Shown here: piece after piece, positions 1 through 6,796 of the stretch
Layout: every line of letters begins with the position of its first letter
Numbering within the stretch: the stretch's first letter is position 1
Source: an uncultured Spartobacteria bacterium
GTDB lineage: Bacteria; Verrucomicrobiota; Verrucomicrobiia; Chthoniobacterales; Terrimicrobiaceae
DNA length: 8,126 bases
NCBI GenBank assembly: GCA_903915315.1
Contig: CAIWSO010000137.1
Coordinates: 1 to 8,126 of the forward strand
Reading direction: 5' to 3'
Position numbers and translations under genes: made by a program
Notes under the pieces: generated by a model
Database searches by the model: none
Told to the model about the DNA's origin: nothing
What the model saw: only the letters and a program-made list of their open reading frames with translations

Positions 1-91
1 CAGCGCAAAGGTTCTCGAAGCCACTGCCGGACTGACCATCGTGAAGGTGATCGTCGTTCCTGGTAAGCTCGTGAATATCGTCGCCAAATAA
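1..91 (+). CDS. leuS: Leucyl-tRNA synthetase, C-terminal end (5' partial)
   Basis: Only the last 30 codons are present, read in frame from base 2 to a TAA stop at 89-91. The peptide ends in KVIVVPGKLVNIVAK, which matches the conserved C-terminal tail of bacterial leucyl-tRNA synthetase (in E. coli a K-V-I-x-V-P-G-K-L-x-N-x-V pattern). The full enzyme charges tRNA-Leu with leucine in the cytoplasm; its C-terminal domain contacts the tRNA elbow. The catalytic domain and editing domain lie outside the window to the left. The gene is convergent with the helicase gene, with 18 bp between the stop codons. The call rests on a short but very characteristic tail. Confidence 0.88.
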   Translation, partial: SAKVLEATAGLTIVKVIVVPGKLVNIVAK

Positions 92-109
92 TCGGATGCG
101 GACGACTGA

Positions 110-2116
110 TCAGAACGGATCGTCCTTCGGTGCCGCGACCGAGGTGACGTCCCATTGCTCAAAAAGCACTTCCGGTACCTCGGTTAGGAAGCGCGACGGG
201 CGTTGGAAGACCTCGCCGTAGCCCGCGCCCAAGCGCATCTCGGGGTAGGTGACATAGAGTTCGTCCATGCAACGCGTGATGCCGACATAGAAAAGCCGTC
301 GCTCCTCCTCAAGGCCAGCGGGCTCCTCGAGGCTTCGGCTGCTGGGGAACATCCCGTCCGCAAGCCAAATCAAAAAAACCACCTTCCACTCAAGGCCTTT
401 GGCCTGATGCAAGGTCGAGAGCGTGATCTTCTCTTGTTCCGCAGCTCCATGAAAGGCTTCGGAGGTCTCTAGGCCACTGAGCAAGGAAAGCTGAGAAAGA
501 AATTCCTCGGTCGTCTCAAACTGCTGGGCAAAATTCTGGAGAGTTTCGAGGTCCTGACGCCGTGCTTCGAAGTTGGCGAAGTTCTCTTTCATGAAATCTT
601 CGTAAACCGCAAAAAGCACGCACCCGATCATGTTCGAGGGTTTGAGTGGCGCGCCTTCGGGAACGAGGTCGCAGAGTGTGCAGACGAGTTGGTCCCACGC
701 TTTCTGAGATTTTGCAGGAACTTTAAATCCACGAAGGGACGAGAAGTTGGTGGTTCCGGCAAGGGCTTCCGATGTTCGCTGCCAGAGGCTCTCGGCTGTT
801 TTTCCGCCGATGCCAGGGAGGAGACGAGCCATGCGTTTGAATGCCGTTTCGTCGCGGGGATTGATCATGAGCTTGAGAAAAGCGGCAACGTCTTTGATGT
901 GGGCCTGCTCGAAGAAGCGCAAGCCGCTCGTGATGGAAAATGGAATTCCGCGTTTGGTGAACTCCAACTGCACTTCCATCGAGTGGTAGTGAGCGCGATA
1001 GAGCACCGCCATCTCCTCGAGCGCGATCCCTTCATCGAGAAGTTCCATCACCCGCTGCGCGACAAAGGCCGCCTGCTGGGTATTCGTGGGCAGTGCAACA
1101 AGGGCCGGCTTAACGGGGTGGGCCTTCCTGACAGGGGCGAGATTTTTTGGGAATTGCTTTTCGTTGCCGAGAATAGATGCGTTGGCGAGATTCAAAACCT
1201 CAGGAACGCTGCGGTAATTCGTTTCGATCTTATACACTTTCGCACCTGGGTGCGTCTCAGGAAAGCGGAGGATGTTTTCAAAATTTGCCCCCCTCCACGA
1301 GTAGATGCTTTGGGCATCGTCACCCACGACCATCACATTCCCGTGCCGCAAGGCGAGGCAATCGACTAGGCCGCTCTGGAGCAAGTTCGTATCCTGGTAT
1401 TCGTCGACAAGGATGTGGCGGAATTGATCCTGATACCGCCCCGCAATTTCAGGATTCGTGAGAAAAAGCTCGAGGGTTTTGGAAAGGAGATCATCGAAGT
1501 CCATCGAGTTCGCTTCCTTTTTTCGGGACTCGTATTGGCCTTGGACTCGCTCGATGTCGGCTGCGAGCGGGATGAAGTAGCGGTATTTCTCGGCTAGAAC
1601 TTTCGAGATAGGGGATCCGGTATTGATCGAATAACTGAAGATATCAGAGAGGACGCCGGCTTTCGGAAACCGCTTGTTTGTGGTTACAACCCCGTCCTTC
1701 GCGAGCACAGAAGCGATCATGTCTTCCGAATCCTCTCGGTCCATGATCGAAAATCCTTCGCGGAATCCAACGCCCTCGGGATGGCGGCGCAGGATGCGGT
1801 TGCCGATCGAGTGGAAGGTTCCATTCCAGATTCCGTCGCCGGCACCAGGTAGAAGATCTCGGACTCGCTCGATCATCTCTTTCGCTGCTTTGTTCGTGAA
1901 AGTGAGAAGCAGAATCGAACTCGGAGAAATTCCCTGCTCGAGCAACCAAGCGACACGGTAGGTGAGGGTGCGGGTTTTTCCGCTACCGGCTCCGGCGATC
2001 ACCAGCGAGGCACCCGGCGGGGACTGGACTGCCGCGAGTTGTTGCTCGTTGAGAGCGGCGGCAAAATCAATGCTGCCTGCCGTTGCCGGCGTGTGCAGTG
2101 TGTAGGAACGAGCCAC
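110..2116 (-). CDS. UvrD/Rep/PcrA-type ATP-dependent 3'-5' DNA helicase
   Basis: A 668-residue superfamily 1A helicase that would unwind DNA 3' to 5' using ATP in repair or replication restart. All motifs are visible in order: Q motif LNEQQLAAV (22-30), Walker A GAGSGKT (42-48), Ia-like LTFTNKAAKEM (71-81), Walker B DEYQD (238-242), motif III GDDAQSIYSWRG (265-276), motif IV NYRS (300-303), motif V STLHQAKGLEW (567-577) and motif VI YVGITR (610-615). The chain ends about 53 residues after motif VI, so it lacks the longer C-terminal tail with a Tudor-like fold found in E. coli UvrD and PcrA; the length is close to Rep. I therefore give no gene symbol. The start is GTG (2114-2116), five bases after the upstream carboxypeptidase stop; a GGA lies a suitable distance upstream. 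It is the last gene of the minus-strand row. Family assignment is certain; the exact paralogue is not. Confidence 0.95.
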   Translation of the reverse strand: MARSYTLHTPATAGSIDFAAALNEQQLAAVQSPPGASLVIAGAGSGKTRTLTYRVAWLLEQGISPSSILLLTFTNKAAKEMIERVRDLLPGAGDGIWNGTFHSIGNRILRRHPEGVGFREGFSIMDREDSEDMIASVLAKDGVVTTNKRFPKAGVLSDIFSYSINTGSPISKVLAEKYRYFIPLAADIERVQGQYESRKKEANSMDFDDLLSKTLELFLTNPEIAGRYQDQFRHILVDEYQDTNLLQSGLVDCLALRHGNVMVVGDDAQSIYSWRGANFENILRFPETHPGAKVYKIETNYRSVPEVLNLANASILGNEKQFPKNLAPVRKAHPVKPALVALPTNTQQAAFVAQRVMELLDEGIALEEMAVLYRAHYHSMEVQLEFTKRGIPFSITSGLRFFEQAHIKDVAAFLKLMINPRDETAFKRMARLLPGIGGKTAESLWQRTSEALAGTTNFSSLRGFKVPAKSQKAWDQLVCTLCDLVPEGAPLKPSNMIGCVLFAVYEDFMKENFANFEARRQDLETLQNFAQQFETTEEFLSQLSLLSGLETSEAFHGAAEQEKITLSTLHQAKGLEWKVVFLIWLADGMFPSSRSLEEPAGLEEERRLFYVGITRCMDELYVTYPEMRLGAGYGEVFQRPSRFLTEVPEVLFEQWDVTSVAAPKDDPF

Positions 2117-2121
2117 GTGGA

Positions 2122-2964
2122 TTATTCCGAAGCCACCCTCATGGAGCTGATCTGGGAGTTGGACAGCCTGAGCCCGTAGGCAAGAAGTCGCGTGGATTCC
2201 TCGGCGATGCGCGTCTTTGTCGAGCCTAGTACAACGGCAATCACATCACGCCCTTTGTAGGATCCGCTCGAAATAAGGCAATGCCCGGCGAGGTCGGTGT
2301 AGCCGGTTTTCATTCCATTGCAGAACGAGTAGGTCCGTAGAACCCGGTTGGTATTGCGAAGCGGAACGACCTTCCCTGTCGAATAGCGGAAATCGTAATA
2401 TCGAGTTTTCATAATTTCGCGCAGGGTGGGATTCCGGTAGGCGGCACGGGCAACTCGGGCCATGTCGCGTGCCGTCGAGTATTGTCCGCTTGCAGGAAGT
2501 CCATTGGGGTTGATGAAATTCGAAGAGGTCCCGCCGAGTTCTGTCATCCGGCGGGTCATGCGTTCGGCAAACGAACTGACATTGCCGGCATTGTCGCGAG
2601 CCAACACGCGGGCGACATCATTTGCGCTTTTGACAAGGAGGGCGGAGAGAAGCTGGAGGCGCGTGTAGCTCTGTCCGGGCTTGAGATAGAGTTTTGTGGG
2701 ATCGCAATTGGTGTCCACCTCGGCGACTTTGACGCTTTCGGAGAGATTGCCGGCTTCGGCGACAATTAATGCGGTGAGGAGTTTTTGCGTGCTCGCAACG
2801 GGACGTTGGGCGGTATCATTCTTTTTGTAGAGAACGGCTCCGGTATTCGCATCGAGAAGAATGGCCGACTTCGCGCTGATCTCCGGGGGGGCGGCGGCGT
2901 GAACGCTGGAAACGGCCAGCAAGGCGATGAAGGCGAGTGAGGAATGAATCTTGCGTGGAAGCAT
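2122..2964 (-). CDS. D-alanyl-D-alanine carboxypeptidase (peptidase S11, low-molecular-weight PBP)
   Basis: A 280-residue exported serine carboxypeptidase that would remove the terminal D-alanine from peptidoglycan pentapeptides in the periplasm. The N-terminus is a signal peptide: basic MLPRKIHSS, a hydrophobic stretch, and a likely cleavage after VHA at residue 23. The three penicillin-binding motifs are present: S58-T-Q-K61 with the nucleophile serine, S113-A-N115, and K219-T-G221. The protein ends about 60 residues after KTG, so it lacks the C-terminal beta domain and amphipathic membrane anchor of E. coli PBP5, and is probably soluble or held by partners. The ATG at 2962-2964 is 11 bp after the TPR gene stop and has no clear Shine-Dalgarno sequence, which suggests translation coupled to the upstream gene. 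DacA/DacD/DacF-type naming cannot be settled here. A minor alternative is a D,D-endopeptidase of the PbpG type, which shares these motifs. Confidence 0.93.
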   Translation of the reverse strand: MLPRKIHSSLAFIALLAVSSVHAAAPPEISAKSAILLDANTGAVLYKKNDTAQRPVASTQKLLTALIVAEAGNLSESVKVAEVDTNCDPTKLYLKPGQSYTRLQLLSALLVKSANDVARVLARDNAGNVSSFAERMTRRMTELGGTSSNFINPNGLPASGQYSTARDMARVARAAYRNPTLREIMKTRYYDFRYSTGKVVPLRNTNRVLRTYSFCNGMKTGYTDLAGHCLISSGSYKGRDVIAVVLGSTKTRIAEESTRLLAYGLRLSNSQISSMRVASE

Positions 2965-2975
2965 GCGCGGGCAGA

Positions 2976-3650
2976 TTAAGGTTTGGGCGATGTGGTTTTA
3001 AATACTTTTTCCATTGCATCGTCATTCTCGAGACCGAGTTCACGAGCTTTGAAGTAATGGCGACGAGCGAGCTCGATGGCGGGAGGTTTTTCCTGCAGGT
3101 AAAAAACAGCGAGATTGTAGTGGGCGTCGGTGTAGGAGGGGTCGAGTTCCACGGCGCGGCGAAGCTCGGTCTGAGCCCCATCGATCCAGCCTCGGCGACC
3201 GATAACAACGCCAAGGAAGTTTCGTGTGCGGGCGTTTTTGGGATCGTAGAGGGCTGCTTGTGATAGCGCGGCGAGGGCGGCGTCAGAGCGATCCTCGTCC
3301 ATATACATCATACCCAGAGCCAGCCAGGCCGGCGCGGTTTCAAGGCGAAGGGAGATGGCTTTTTTGAGCGTCTCTTCGGCCTTGGCTTTGTTGCCGAGAG
3401 CGGATTCCACCATGCCGAGGTTCACGAGGCCCATGAGATTTGAGCTGTCCAGCTTCAAGACACGCTCATAGGCCTTGCGAGCAACGGCGTAATCCTTCTT
3501 TTCATAGGCGGCGTTGCCTTCTGCGACAGCATCCAAAAGGGCCTGCGGAACAAAATCCTTCGCTGGGGGAGCAGCATGAAGGAGCGAGCTCTTCAATCCC
3601 ATCACGAGCAAGAAAAGCCCGAGTGGGTGACGGATGGTCCGCAATATCAT
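2976..3650 (-). CDS. Exported tetratricopeptide-repeat protein
   Basis: A 224-residue protein with an N-terminal export signal (residues 1-26, basic start, hydrophobic core, probable cleavage after LLHA). About five TPR units follow, roughly residues 37-70, 71-104, 105-138, 139-172 and 173-207. Each shows the typical A-x-x-x-G / Y / A-x-x-x-Y-x-x-x-L-x-L-D-P spacing, for example the ends AYERVLKLDSS and AVELDPSYTDAHYNL. TPR proteins are scaffolds for protein-protein contacts; nothing here suggests an enzyme. No lipobox cysteine is present, so the mature protein is probably periplasmic. Its start overlaps the proC stop in ATGA, and the secreted carboxypeptidase gene follows after 11 bp, so a link to cell-wall work is plausible but is only inference. 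The start is supported by a strong AAGGAG 11 bases upstream. Confidence 0.88.
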   Translation of the reverse strand: MILRTIRHPLGLFLLVMGLKSSLLHAAPPAKDFVPQALLDAVAEGNAAYEKKDYAVARKAYERVLKLDSSNLMGLVNLGMVESALGNKAKAEETLKKAISLRLETAPAWLALGMMYMDEDRSDAALAALSQAALYDPKNARTRNFLGVVIGRRGWIDGAQTELRRAVELDPSYTDAHYNLAVFYLQEKPPAIELARRHYFKARELGLENDDAMEKVFKTTSPKP

Positions 3651-4444
3651 TGCTCGGACAGCTCCTTGGAACGGCGGTCGGCAGCCATCACGGCTTCCAT
3701 GAACGCAGCCCGGACGCCTCGATTCTCGAGCTCAAGGAGTGCGGCGGCCGTGGTCCCGGCGGGACTTGTCACCATTTCACGCAGAATCGCGGGATGCTCG
3801 GCGGTTTCCTTGGCGAGTTCGGCCGCGCCGAGGATGGTTTGGACAGCCAGTGCTTGAGCGAGTTTGCGGGGAAGTCCGCATGCGACGCCTCCGTCGGCGA
3901 GGGCCTCCATAACGAGAAAAATATAAGCAGGTCCGCTGCCGCTGAGTCCGGTGACGGCATCTAGATTTTTTTCAGCGACAGGATAGACCTCGCCGATGCT
4001 TGAAAAAATTGCTGTGGCGTGTGCCTGATCCTCGTTTGTCACACTGGAATCACAGGCGAAAGCTGTAGCGGACCGGCCGACCATGGCGGCGGTGTTGGGC
4101 ATGGCGCGGATCACGCGGCAGCCAGGAGCCATCTCGCGGAGGCTGTCGATGCTGAGTCCGGCAGCGATGGAAATCAGGAGCTTGCCTGAAAGATTGTCTT
4201 CGGTTTGTGCCAGGGCCTTGGCGGCGTCTTGGGGCTTCACGCAAAGAATCACCACCGAGGCGGCTGCGGCGGTATCGGCATTGGATGTCAGGATTTGAAC
4301 GGCTGTCGCATCGCTCAGGCTCTGCAGAAGATCGGGCTCGGGACAGGAGACAAAAATATCGGAGGCATTGCAGACCTTGCCGCGCAACATGCCATGAATG
4401 ATGGCGGATGCCATTTTGCCAGCGCCGATAAATGCGTATTTCAT
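3647..4444 (-). CDS. proC: Pyrroline-5-carboxylate reductase
   Basis: A 265-residue NAD(P)H-dependent enzyme that reduces 1-pyrroline-5-carboxylate to L-proline, the last step of proline synthesis, in the cytoplasm. The N-terminal Rossmann fold begins FIGAGKMASAI (5-15) with the G-x-G-x-x-A dinucleotide loop. VKPQ at 69-72 and RAMPN at 113-117 are conserved cofactor-side motifs. The C-terminal dimerisation and active-site half carries TGLSGSGPAY (165-174) and the family signature VTSPAGTTAAALLELE (225-240). The length is normal for ProC, and no key residue is missing. The gene starts with ATG (4442-4444) after a 58-bp gap, the longest in the row, so it may open its own transcript. Its stop overlaps the TPR gene start by four bases. 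Confidence 0.97.
   Translation of the reverse strand: MKYAFIGAGKMASAIIHGMLRGKVCNASDIFVSCPEPDLLQSLSDATAVQILTSNADTAAAASVVILCVKPQDAAKALAQTEDNLSGKLLISIAAGLSIDSLREMAPGCRVIRAMPNTAAMVGRSATAFACDSSVTNEDQAHATAIFSSIGEVYPVAEKNLDAVTGLSGSGPAYIFLVMEALADGGVACGLPRKLAQALAVQTILGAAELAKETAEHPAILREMVTSPAGTTAAALLELENRGVRAAFMEAVMAADRRSKELSEQ
3662..3667 (-). promoter_or_regulatory. Shine-Dalgarno sequence of the TPR gene, inside the end of proC
   Basis: Read on the minus strand this is AAGGAG, with 11 bases between it and the ATG at 3648-3650. It is the clearest ribosome binding site in the window and it lies inside the proC coding sequence, so the TPR start is set independently as well as by the ATGA overlap. The other minus-strand starts have weak or no such sequence. 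Confidence 0.6.
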
Positions 4445-4502
4445 TGCACGAAGGGTAAATCTCCCGGCGTTTTTTGCAAATTTTCTGTTCGAAATCTTGG
4501 TA

Positions 4503-4982
4503 TCAATCGAGCGTGCTGATCAGCCATTCTTGCATGGTCGCATAGATGTTGAGCTGGATGAGGGCATATTCACGAGGATCATCGGGATCGCCAGGGGCGC
4601 GACCCATGTCCTTTTCGGTGAAATGGTGCAATTCGGCTAGGGCCAGTCGGGCTTGGTTGAGGGCGCTTAGCCAGTGATCCATATGTGGGGGCGGAATCAC
4701 GAAGGCGGCGGTCCCGTCGGCCTTTTTTTTGCCGCGCCGGAGGTCGGCATCCACCGCCTCTCGGGAGGCTTGAAACTCGGCATAAAGTTCGGGCTGAATG
4801 TAGGCCTTCCAGTCTTGGCAGACTTCATCGGCCTCGTCGGCGGGCATGGGATAAAATCGCGCCTCCACATCGGGATCCGACGACTCGGCGGCTTTGGTGA
4901 TGTGCTGCAGGATTTCGAAGAGGGGAGGCTCGATGCCCTCGAAGCTCAGCGTCCCATTGTCTAAAATTCGCACATTCACCAT
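4503..4982 (-). CDS. DUF2017-like protein, translationally coupled to ClpS
   Basis: A 159-residue acidic, mostly helical cytoplasmic protein with no signal peptide or membrane segment. The features I rely on are a central D-W-K-A-Y-I-x-P-E-L-Y block (57-67), a later HWLSALNQARLALAELH block (103-119) and a helical C-terminus ending in YATMQEWLISTLD. These resemble DUF2017, a family known mainly as the gene immediately downstream of clpS in Actinobacteria. The order is the same here: the clpS TAA and this ATG share one base (4982), so the ribosome probably reinitiates from one to the other. The function of the family is unknown; a role with the Clp adaptor is inferred from position alone. A weak AAGG lies 13 bases or so upstream. 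The domain name is from memory of the pattern and context, not from a search. Confidence 0.72.
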   Translation of the reverse strand: MVNVRILDNGTLSFEGIEPPLFEILQHITKAAESSDPDVEARFYPMPADEADEVCQDWKAYIQPELYAEFQASREAVDADLRRGKKKADGTAAFVIPPPHMDHWLSALNQARLALAELHHFTEKDMGRAPGDPDDPREYALIQLNIYATMQEWLISTLD

Positions 4983-5272
4983 TACGATTGGGGTGCCTTT
5001 TCCAAGGTCGCCAGGAGAAGGTGGGAGTGGAGTTGCTGGACGTAGAGCTCGGCTTTCTCTCGCTCGCCAGTCCAGACGATCGAGCGTCCGCTGTTATGAA
5101 CTTCCATCATGTGCTTCTCCGCTTGTGTGCGTGAAAAACCAAGCACTCGACGGAATACGAGAGCAACGTAGCTCATGAGATTCACGGGGTCGTTGTGAAC
5201 CACGACATTCCAAGGCGGGCTGAGATCGTGTTTTTCCTTGGTTTGGAATTCCGGTGTGGCGATCGAGGACAT
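4982..5272 (-). CDS. clpS: ATP-dependent Clp protease adaptor ClpS
   Basis: A 96-residue adaptor that binds proteins with destabilising N-terminal residues (N-degrons) and hands them to a Clp AAA+ unfoldase (ClpA or ClpC) with ClpP. After a flexible N-terminal tail of about 20 residues comes the core WNVVVHNDPVNLMSYV (21-36), then HMMEVH (54-59), GREKAELYV (69-78 region) and the final ATLEK. Relative to E. coli ClpS the pocket residues N34, D35, M40, M62 and H66 correspond, with a constant offset of seven, to N27, D28, M33, M55 and H59, so N-degron binding should be intact. The 'NDPVNLM' form, without the TPM of E. coli, is typical of the actinobacterial-like branch. The gene starts seven bases after the UreF-like stop, with no clear Shine-Dalgarno sequence, and overlaps the DUF2017-like gene by one base. 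The Clp unfoldase is not in the window. Confidence 0.95.
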   Translation of the reverse strand: MSSIATPEFQTKEKHDLSPPWNVVVHNDPVNLMSYVALVFRRVLGFSRTQAEKHMMEVHNSGRSIVWTGEREKAELYVQQLHSHLLLATLEKAPQS

Positions 5273-5279
5273 GGCGGGG

Positions 5280-5834
5280 CTAGGCGGCGCAGAGACCGGA
5301 CTGGGAGGGTGGAATGGCTTGGATGCACGTTTCGACGCAGGGCCAAAGATCGCCTATCGGACTCGAGCGCAGTTCGATGAAAACAATCGCTGCGAGCACC
5401 AATGGCTCCGGCAGATGAAAAACAGCCGCTCTCGCAGCAAATACAACCGACATGTGGCCAGGGCATTCCTCGCGATCGACCGCAGCCAAGTAGCGTTCCA
5501 GCGCCGTCTCGCCCACTGGGGCGCGTGTTGAGCGGGCGATGAGGCGGCCGACGGCGCGGCTGTTTTTGGCGAGCGGACCCGCGAGGTCGAGTTTCTTGTC
5601 GACGGCGGCCAACTCGCGGAATCCCCGTTTAGCGGCCCAATATGCTGATCGAGCGGCAGGCGCAATGTGCGGGACAAAGATGGCGTCCCTCCATTGGTGA
5701 AGTTGAGCTGGAATGGTCGGGTCACCGGAGAAGGTCAACTGACCAAGGGTATCCAATGGAGGTGCACAGAACCGGGCGATACGGAATATTTCCGCTCGCG
5801 TCGCAAAGTCCGACGATTCGCCAGCCGTGTTCAT
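5280..5834 (-). CDS. Uncharacterised protein, possibly a distant UreF-like helical protein
   Basis: A 184-residue protein I do not firmly recognise. It is mostly alanine- and leucine-rich helix, with no signal peptide or obvious catalytic motif. Three blocks recall the urease nickel chaperone component UreF: a helix with LAAVDKKLD (75-83), NSRAVGRLIARS (91-102, like the UreF S-x-x-x-G-R-x-L-x-R helix), and GHMSVVFAARAAVFHLP (126-142, like the UreF H-x-P-V-V-F-G-x-x-A-x-x-x-x-L-P segment). The C-terminal arginine-leucine-glycine region that UreF uses to contact its partners is not recognisable, and no urease or ureG gene is nearby. If related, it is probably divergent or repurposed. An in-frame TGA lies one codon upstream of the ATG (5832-5834), so this is the earliest ATG; no good Shine-Dalgarno sequence is seen. 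It ends seven bases before clpS, so the two are probably co-transcribed. Confidence 0.6.
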   Translation of the reverse strand: MNTAGESSDFATRAEIFRIARFCAPPLDTLGQLTFSGDPTIPAQLHQWRDAIFVPHIAPAARSAYWAAKRGFRELAAVDKKLDLAGPLAKNSRAVGRLIARSTRAPVGETALERYLAAVDREECPGHMSVVFAARAAVFHLPEPLVLAAIVFIELRSSPIGDLWPCVETCIQAIPPSQSGLCAA

Positions 5835-5866
5835 TGCTCAACACTAGCACGCCCTGCCGCCTGATT

Positions 5867-6796
5867 TCAAGGAGTAGGCAATAGCGCCCAGACAGTAGCG
5901 GAGGGAGACTCCCCGAAAAAATCGGGGGGAGGGGGGACAATGTGGAAATGGGTTTCCGGCGGCAGAATGCCGGAAGCCGAGGCGATGAGATCGCGCGTTG
6001 TCCATACCGAGAAGTTGGTGGATAGCAAAATGGCCCCGCCCGGAGTGACAATGTCGCTGGTCGCGGCAAGGAGATCCCCGAAATCCCGCTCGACGCGGAA
6101 GGTTTTTCCCGAACCTCCGCGACCGAATGTGGGCGGATCAAGAATCACGGCGTCAAACCTGTCACCGCGCTTTGCCAAGCGTCGCAGATAGGCTGGCACA
6201 TCCTCCGGAACAAAGCGGTGCGAGGTTGTGGCGATGCTGTTCAATTCGAAGTTGCGTCGACCGCGTTGAAGGGAAGACTTCGAGACGTCCACGCTCACGG
6301 TCTCCGCTCCCGCGTGCGCCGCAGCGACCGAAAAAGCGCACGTGTAGGCAAACGTATTCAAGAGGCGCGTCGGTTTTCGCCCCCTCAAAAATTCCCTATT
6401 TGCGCGCTGGTCGGGGAATAGTCCAACGGAATAACTCGCGCTGAAGTCGACCTCGTATAAAAGCCCGCTCTCGCTCACCACCTCGCGAGGGGATGCCTGA
6501 GGCTCACCGAATATCTGCGTCGGCACATCAAGCTGGCCGGGTTCCCGGACCAAGCGGCGTAGGAAAATCCGATTCAATGCCCAGCCCGCTTCTTCGGCTC
6601 GGGTGAGAAGATCTTCGGGGAGAGATCCGATATCCGAACGGCTCGAAATGAGGGCGCTTGCGCCGAAGCGCTCGATCCAAAAATCCCTGCCCATAGCGAC
6701 GCGGTAGGCCGTTGTTCCCTCCGCTTCCAGATTGTGGAGCAGGGCATCCGTGATCCAATGCGTCATGGGCATGGCACCGAGGGCGGGATCGGGCAA
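5867..6796 (-). CDS. Class I SAM-dependent methyltransferase, RlmK/RlmI-like (COG1092 type)
   Basis: A Rossmann-fold methyltransferase of the family that modifies 23S rRNA, 309 residues if translated from the TTG at 6794-6796. Visible motifs are GLFPDQRANR (125-134, the family's substrate-side G-x-x-x-D-x-R-x-x-R), the SAM loop LLNTFAYTCAFSVAAAHAGA (145-164), the acidic D170 that would bind the SAM ribose, DAVILDPPTFGRG (215-227) with the DPPTF catalytic loop, and LLSTNFS (about 258-264). The DPPTF form and asparagine in the last block resemble RlmK (m7G) more than RlmI (m5C), which has a cysteine there. There is no room for an N-terminal PUA or THUMP domain. The start is uncertain: the TTG has GGAG eight bases upstream, but ATGs at 6770-6772 and 6764-6766 also fit, the latter giving an ATGA overlap with the M48 stop. 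The target nucleotide is unproven. Confidence 0.85.
   Translation of the reverse strand: MPDPALGAMPMTHWITDALLHNLEAEGTTAYRVAMGRDFWIERFGASALISSRSDIGSLPEDLLTRAEEAGWALNRIFLRRLVREPGQLDVPTQIFGEPQASPREVVSESGLLYEVDFSASYSVGLFPDQRANREFLRGRKPTRLLNTFAYTCAFSVAAAHAGAETVSVDVSKSSLQRGRRNFELNSIATTSHRFVPEDVPAYLRRLAKRGDRFDAVILDPPTFGRGGSGKTFRVERDFGDLLAATSDIVTPGGAILLSTNFSVWTTRDLIASASGILPPETHFHIVPPPPDFFGESPSATVWALLPTP

Noticed and set aside
689..1369. Open frame of 226 codons on the plus strand
   Set aside because: It lies wholly inside the helicase gene on the other strand, whose motifs are all intact; its own translation shows no family pattern.
3440..3964. Open frame of 174 codons on the plus strand
   Set aside because: It is antisense to the TPR gene and proC, both well supported, and its product is low-complexity and arginine/histidine/serine-rich, as expected of a shadow frame.
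4445..4502. Possible promoter before proC (TTGATA-like -35 on the minus strand) and a small GGGAGATTTACCC inverted repeat
   Set aside because: With 17-base spacing the -10 would be AAATTT, a poor match, and the three-base stem is too short for a terminator or operator claim.
5280..5400. Frameshift in the UreF-like gene that would restore a missing C-terminal RLG segment
   Set aside because: Translations of the neighbouring minus-strand frames over this stretch show no UreF-like continuation, so I treat the gene as intact but divergent.
5835..5866. Terminator or regulatory hairpin between the methyltransferase and the UreF-like gene
   Set aside because: The 32 bases contain no convincing stem-loop or T run.
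5722..6141. Minus-strand open frame of 139 codons overlapping the methyltransferase end and the UreF-like start
   Set aside because: It overlaps conserved methyltransferase motifs in another frame and gives a proline/serine/arginine-rich peptide without recognisable motifs.
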